Shown: one piece after another, positions 6,738-9,712 of the stretch | How the letters are laid out: every line of letters begins with the position of its first letter | How positions within the stretch are numbered: position 1 is the first letter of the stretch | Origin: Candidatus Aminicenantota bacterium | GTDB taxonomy: Bacteria; Acidobacteriota; Aminicenantia; Aminicenantales; Aminicenantaceae | DNA length: 9,712 bases | Assembly: GCA_016926925.1 (NCBI GenBank) | Contig: JAFGNQ010000378.1 | Coordinates: 1-9,712 of the forward strand | Reading direction: 5' to 3' | Translations under genes and position numbers: made by a program | Notes under the pieces: model-generated | What the model was told of the DNA's origin: nothing | The model's database searches: none | What the model saw: the letters and a program-made list of their open reading frames with translations, nothing else

Positions 6738-6977
6738 CTACCCCCCGGACACAGGCGGCTGGAGGGTTATGGTTTGACCGTCTGAAGGAATATAGTGCAA
6801 GCCTTTTCCTTTACCCTCTGTATATACGAAAGCTACACAGGCGGGATTTATACCGATATCCGCCAAGATCTCCTTCACGGTTTTCCCTTTTTCCGTTACC
6901 ACACGGCGAGTGTAGTAGTCGATGTCCGGTTTCAGACTGAGCCGCAGATTACCGCCGGCCTTCAGGTATATCACCAT
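6738..6977 (-). CDS. MoaD/ThiS family sulfur-carrier protein of the AOR module
   Basis: A 79-residue beta-grasp protein ending exactly in Gly-Gly (PPVSGG, then TAG). The free Gly-Gly tail is the site that an E1-like enzyme adenylates and converts to a thiocarboxylate in this family. Other matches are the KTVKEILADIGI helix (32-43) and the DGQTITLQPPV strand before the tail (66-76). The ATG at 6977 is preceded by GAGGG about 9 bases away. The gene lies 45 bases downstream of the AOR gene. By analogy with MoaD-like genes next to other AOR genes (for example aorD in Aromatoleum), it probably donates sulfur for the dithiolene of the tungsten pterin cofactor. A ThiS role is less likely because no thiamine genes are nearby. 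No MoaE or MoeB is in the window. Confidence 0.82.
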   Translation of the reverse strand: MVIYLKAGGNLRLSLKPDIDYYTRRVVTEKGKTVKEILADIGINPACVAFVYTEGKGKGLHYIPSDGQTITLQPPVSGG

Positions 6978-7022
6978 ATTCCAAATCCCTCTTGCATGAT
7001 GAACAATCCGGATTCGAAACGG

Positions 7023-8942
7023 TCAGAAAGCCTTAGGTTTGTATTTTTCGCCCCGCACGGGAGGTATTCCGCCCGGTATAGGTTTCCCTAGAAATCCTAT
7101 TCGCTCCAAGTTGTCGGCGGCGAAGCCCAGCCCTAAATCCTCTAATATTTCGCGTGTCGGGTTGCCGTTATCGTCCCATCCGCGTGCTTCGTAGTATTCG
7201 TCCAATAGCTTTTCCACTTGATCTTTGGTCACACCTTTTCCTTTTCCGGGGCCGCTGGGTATTTTATCCTCCCAGGAACGGGCCGGGGGATAGTCGAATA
7301 CACGGCCGTTGTCCCCATGCCTCTCTAAGTAATGACAGCGGTTCAAGTTCCAGATCATTTCAGATGTACGCAGGCATTCTTCCACGGTCACACCCCACCC
7401 GGTTACGTGATTGAGCGATTCGACGGTCTCCTCCGGCGAGATGTCCAGCTCCCCCCAGAACAGCCGGCAAATAACCCAGACATCGAAAAGTGGGCGGATA
7501 TGTTGAAGGTAAACCACTATTTTTGCTCTGCCCTCGACACTATCCCTTCCCTCCGCCGTATCGACGGTAATCGTCCAGGAACGGTTGTGATGGGCGCCGA
7601 TGTCGGCGGTCATGTACGAAAGCAGCATGCCCGGTGCCCAGCGGCCGTCGTAGCCGGACATCTCCTGCCCCTTGACCTGCATGGCGAACTTTATGCTGTT
7701 ATGCCCTATCTTTGCGGCCGCCCTTTTGCTTCCTCCGGCAAACCAGGCTCCCTTATTGCGCTTGTGAGCGACCATATCAAGGAAATGCTCGACATCATCC
7801 AAAGACCCCCAATTCAATGTGTGCCCTTCAAGGTCATCTTGAGTGATATATCCACGTTCAAAACACTCCATGGCAAAGGCGGTGACTCCCCCTCCGGACA
7901 TCGAATCCATCCCAAGGTTATCCAGCAACCAGTTGATGTATGCCACATGGTGAATATCTTTCATCCCCAGGTTGGAACCGCAAGTCGAACCCGTTTCGTA
8001 TTCCGGGCCTTCAAGATAGACTACGGGTTTTCCTTCGACAACCGCCTTTGTGTACTTTCCGCAATTCATCCAACAGCCGAAACACGCTTTATGAGAAACA
8101 AGACATTTCTCGATAAGCTGGTCCCCGTCGATCTTGTCGATATCTTCGTAAAAGGTGGTTTGAAAATTGTAAGCCGGAATAACGGCATTGTCATTCGCCC
8201 ATTGAATGAAAAACGAAGTGCCGTACTTCTGCCAGGGTTCCATGTTCGGATGTTTCTTAGTCCGCTCAATAATATCCGTGACCTGTTTTTTGAGCGCCCC
8301 GAGGTCATGGACACGAATAGAGCGATTCCCCCGGACAGCTATGGCCTTCAGTCTTTTCGAGCCCATCACAGCTCCCTGTCCGGTCCTTCCCGCCTGACGG
8401 CCGAAATCATGAGTGATGCACGAAAACAAGACTCCGTTCTCTCCGGCAGGACCTATCGTAGCGATTTCAAAATCTTCACCGAGGTCTTTTTTCATTTGCG
8501 CTTCGCAATCGAGCGATCCTATTCCCCAATATTGAGATGCATCCCGCAGTTCAACGGTATCATTGTCCATATAGAGAAATACGGGTTTTGGCGAAATACC
8601 GGTGAATACGATCATATCGTAGCCTGCGAATTTAAGCATCGCACCAAAATGACCGCCCATATTGGAATCACCGTACCCGTTCGTAAGCGGCGATATCGAC
8701 CCGAATTCGGTTTTGGAACCAGCAGGGATGTAACAACCGGTCATTGCCCCGACGTTCACGATAAAAACGTTTTCAGGACCGAGGGGGTCGGCGTTACGGG
8801 GCACTTCATCATACAAAATCTTGGCGATCACTCCCCGGCCGCCCTGCCAGCGACGAAAAAGTTTTTCATCGGTAGGGAGCCGTTGTATTTCACCAGTCGT
8901 AAGGTTGATTCTCAAAGTCGTTCCGGCAAATCCATTGTCCAT
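7023..8942 (-). CDS. aor: Tungsten-dependent aldehyde ferredoxin oxidoreductase family catalytic subunit
   Basis: Oxidises an aldehyde to the acid, or reduces an acid, at a tungsten bis-pterin centre, passing electrons through a [4Fe-4S] cluster. It has 639 residues from ATG 8942, with GGAGG at 8949-8953 and 6-base spacing. The open frame reaches 9035, but that part lies inside the ferredoxin gene. Motifs: GGRGVIAKILYDE (34-46), SPLTNGYGDSNMGG (84-97), GPAGEN (164-169), GRTGQGAVMGSKRLKA (185-200), GPEYET (312-317), and NLGMDSMSGGG (342-352). Cluster ligands are Cys287, Cys290, Cys294 and Cys492, nearly the numbering of the Pyrococcus furiosus enzyme (288, 291, 295, 494). The C-terminal EYYEARGWDDNGNPT stretch is typical of the family. 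No signal peptide is visible, so it should be cytoplasmic. The substrate is unknown. BamB-like benzoyl-CoA reductases belong to the same family, but no other bam gene is present. Confidence 0.92.
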   Translation of the reverse strand: MDNGFAGTTLRINLTTGEIQRLPTDEKLFRRWQGGRGVIAKILYDEVPRNADPLGPENVFIVNVGAMTGCYIPAGSKTEFGSISPLTNGYGDSNMGGHFGAMLKFAGYDMIVFTGISPKPVFLYMDNDTVELRDASQYWGIGSLDCEAQMKKDLGEDFEIATIGPAGENGVLFSCITHDFGRQAGRTGQGAVMGSKRLKAIAVRGNRSIRVHDLGALKKQVTDIIERTKKHPNMEPWQKYGTSFFIQWANDNAVIPAYNFQTTFYEDIDKIDGDQLIEKCLVSHKACFGCWMNCGKYTKAVVEGKPVVYLEGPEYETGSTCGSNLGMKDIHHVAYINWLLDNLGMDSMSGGGVTAFAMECFERGYITQDDLEGHTLNWGSLDDVEHFLDMVAHKRNKGAWFAGGSKRAAAKIGHNSIKFAMQVKGQEMSGYDGRWAPGMLLSYMTADIGAHHNRSWTITVDTAEGRDSVEGRAKIVVYLQHIRPLFDVWVICRLFWGELDISPEETVESLNHVTGWGVTVEECLRTSEMIWNLNRCHYLERHGDNGRVFDYPPARSWEDKIPSGPGKGKGVTKDQVEKLLDEYYEARGWDDNGNPTREILEDLGLGFAADNLERIGFLGKPIPGGIPPVRGEKYKPKAF

Positions 8943-8943
8943 T

Positions 8944-9360
8944 TCATGCCTCCTTTTCCTTGGCAACCGGCTTCCTCTCCCATTCAACAAGAGCGCTTGT
9001 GTTGCACACCCGGGTGCATTCCATACAAAAGTCACATTTGATCACATAGCCTAGGTCCGGATGTTGGCAGATTACTTTCACCGGACAGGCTGCGACACAA
9101 TCTCCGCAATTCGTACACTTTTCCTTATCGACGACATACCCTCCGGCCTCATTCCGGTAAACGGCATCCTCAGGGCACACTTCGGCACATTTGCCGCATT
9201 GCGTGCAGACAAACGGCCGGAATTTTCCCGGTTCAGGAAATTTCGCTTCGATCCGGAGCGCCGCTTTCTTCGGATTTATCTCCATGAAGTGCTCGATAGC
9301 ACAGACCTGCAGGCAAAGCCTGCAGCCGGTACATTTGTCTCGATTTACCTTAATTCTCAT
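8944..9360 (-). CDS. Polyferredoxin with four [4Fe-4S] motifs, likely AOR electron-transfer subunit
   Basis: A 138-residue iron-sulfur protein with four complete CX2CX2CX3C motifs: Cys 10/13/16/20, 52/55/58/62, 82/85/88/92 and 109/112/115/119, plus an extra Cys98. Each could hold one [4Fe-4S] cluster. The pattern matches the HycB/AorA-type small subunits that wire AOR enzymes to redox partners. ATG 9360 is preceded by GGAGG (9365-9369) with 4-base spacing. The stop is one base before the AOR start, and the AOR ribosome site lies within its last codons, so the two are translationally coupled and probably form one enzyme. The tail after the fourth motif is charged (ERKPVAKEKEA). No signal peptide is seen. 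It could instead serve as a soluble ferredoxin. Confidence 0.9.
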   Translation of the reverse strand: MRIKVNRDKCTGCRLCLQVCAIEHFMEINPKKAALRIEAKFPEPGKFRPFVCTQCGKCAEVCPEDAVYRNEAGGYVVDKEKCTNCGDCVAACPVKVICQHPDLGYVIKCDFCMECTRVCNTSALVEWERKPVAKEKEA

Positions 9361-9443
9361 TTTGCCTCCGCAACATTTCCTATCTTTCCTCAGATTCGCC
9401 TCAGTCCGGTTTCGGCATTTCAGAGTGTCATGCTCTGCCTGCT

Positions 9444-9472
9444 ATTGTACAATCCCAACCAAGGGCCTTGAA
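9444..9472 (-). promoter_or_regulatory. Possible promoter for the AOR module
   Basis: On the minus strand TACAAT (9449-9444), a 5 of 6 match to the -10 consensus, is preceded at 17 bases by TTCAAG (9472-9467), a poor -35 with 3 of 6 matches. The -10 lies inside the perfect 10-base palindrome ATTGTACAAT (9444-9453), a possible operator. A hairpin CAGAG-N7-CTCTG (9421-9437) follows in the leader. The rest of the 169-base spacer (9361-9529) shows nothing recognisable. Confidence 0.3.
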
Positions 9473-9498
9473 GCGATCAAAACAACAAAATTATCCCT

Positions 9499-9512
9499 AT
9501 CCAAGATTGGAT
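9499..9512 (-). terminator. Possible terminator after pruA
   Basis: A perfect inverted repeat ATCCAA-N2-TTGGAT lies about 18 bases after the pruA stop on the minus strand. It is followed after several bases by the T-rich TTTTGTTGTTTT. The two-base loop and the gap before the T run make it a weak candidate. Read-through into the AOR module is possible. Confidence 0.3.
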
Positions 9513-9529
9513 CTTCTTCATCTGTGTTC

Positions 9530-9712
<183 letters not shown>

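Noticed and set aside
6378..6785. Plus-strand open frame of 135 codons over the DUF1858 gene and its flanks
   Set aside because: It overlaps two recognisable minus-strand genes, its translation looks random, and it has no supporting start signal.
8943..9035. Upstream extension of the AOR frame by 31 codons
   Set aside because: It overlaps the end of the ferredoxin gene. ATG 8942 has GGAGG at 6 bases and gives cysteine numbering that matches characterised AOR.
7332..9041. Very long plus-strand open frame (569 codons) opposite the AOR gene
   Set aside because: It is the antisense shadow of a clearly conserved AOR gene. Its translation shows no family motifs, and it has no ribosome site of note.
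7023..9360. Class II benzoyl-CoA reductase (BamB-BamC) identity for the AOR and ferredoxin
   Set aside because: The AOR has BamB-like stretches, but these are shared by many AOR proteins, and no other bam or aromatic-degradation gene is present. A general AOR call is safer.
9440..9470. Sigma54 (-24/-12) promoter upstream of the ferredoxin gene
   Set aside because: The nearest GG and GC pairs are spaced 11 or 12 bases apart rather than the required 10, and the flanking consensus is missing.

Overview
The window looks like chromosomal DNA from an anaerobic bacterium, most plausibly a deltaproteobacterium (Desulfobacterota) with a syntrophic or sulfate-reducing life style. That assignment is an inference. 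It rests on a tungsten-type aldehyde oxidoreductase with its own polyferredoxin and MoaD-like protein, a DUF1858 CxxC protein, and a deoxynucleoside kinase-panB-panC operon. No phylogenetic marker such as rRNA is present.

Layout. Positions 1-173 hold the upstream region of a plus-strand operon, perhaps including the last codons of an earlier gene. Positions 174-3482 (+) encode the E1 alpha, E1 beta and E2 subunits of a 2-oxo acid (pyruvate-type) dehydrogenase complex, tightly packed and translationally coupled. No E3 (lipoamide dehydrogenase) gene is present. A 97-base convergent gap separates this operon from a minus-strand operon read from about 6186 down to 3580: deoxynucleoside kinase, panB, panC. 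A good sigma70-like promoter (TTGACT-17-TATTGT) lies just before the kinase and argues for a later start than the longest open frame. Positions 6193-6453 contain that promoter and an inverted repeat but no convincing gene.

Positions 6454-9360 (-) form a second minus-strand module, in transcription order: a four-cluster ferredoxin, a tungsten aldehyde ferredoxin oxidoreductase (AOR) catalytic subunit, a MoaD/ThiS-like protein ending in Gly-Gly, and a small DUF1858 protein. After a 169-base spacer, the window ends inside the 3' end of a minus-strand 1-pyrroline-5-carboxylate dehydrogenase gene (9530-9712), recognisable from its last 60 residues.

How the genes work together. The dehydrogenase complex makes acyl-CoA (probably acetyl-CoA) from a 2-oxo acid, CoA and NAD. 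PanB and PanC make pantothenate, the precursor of CoA. In the AOR module, the ferredoxin probably carries electrons to or from the AOR active site. The MoaD-like protein is a candidate sulfur donor for the dithiolene of the tungsten pterin cofactor. The role of the DUF1858 protein is unknown. No mobile elements, CRISPR arrays, tRNA or rRNA genes were seen. The closest thing to an under-described system is the AOR-ferredoxin-MoaD-DUF1858 module, which lacks the FAD subunit found in some AOR enzymes.
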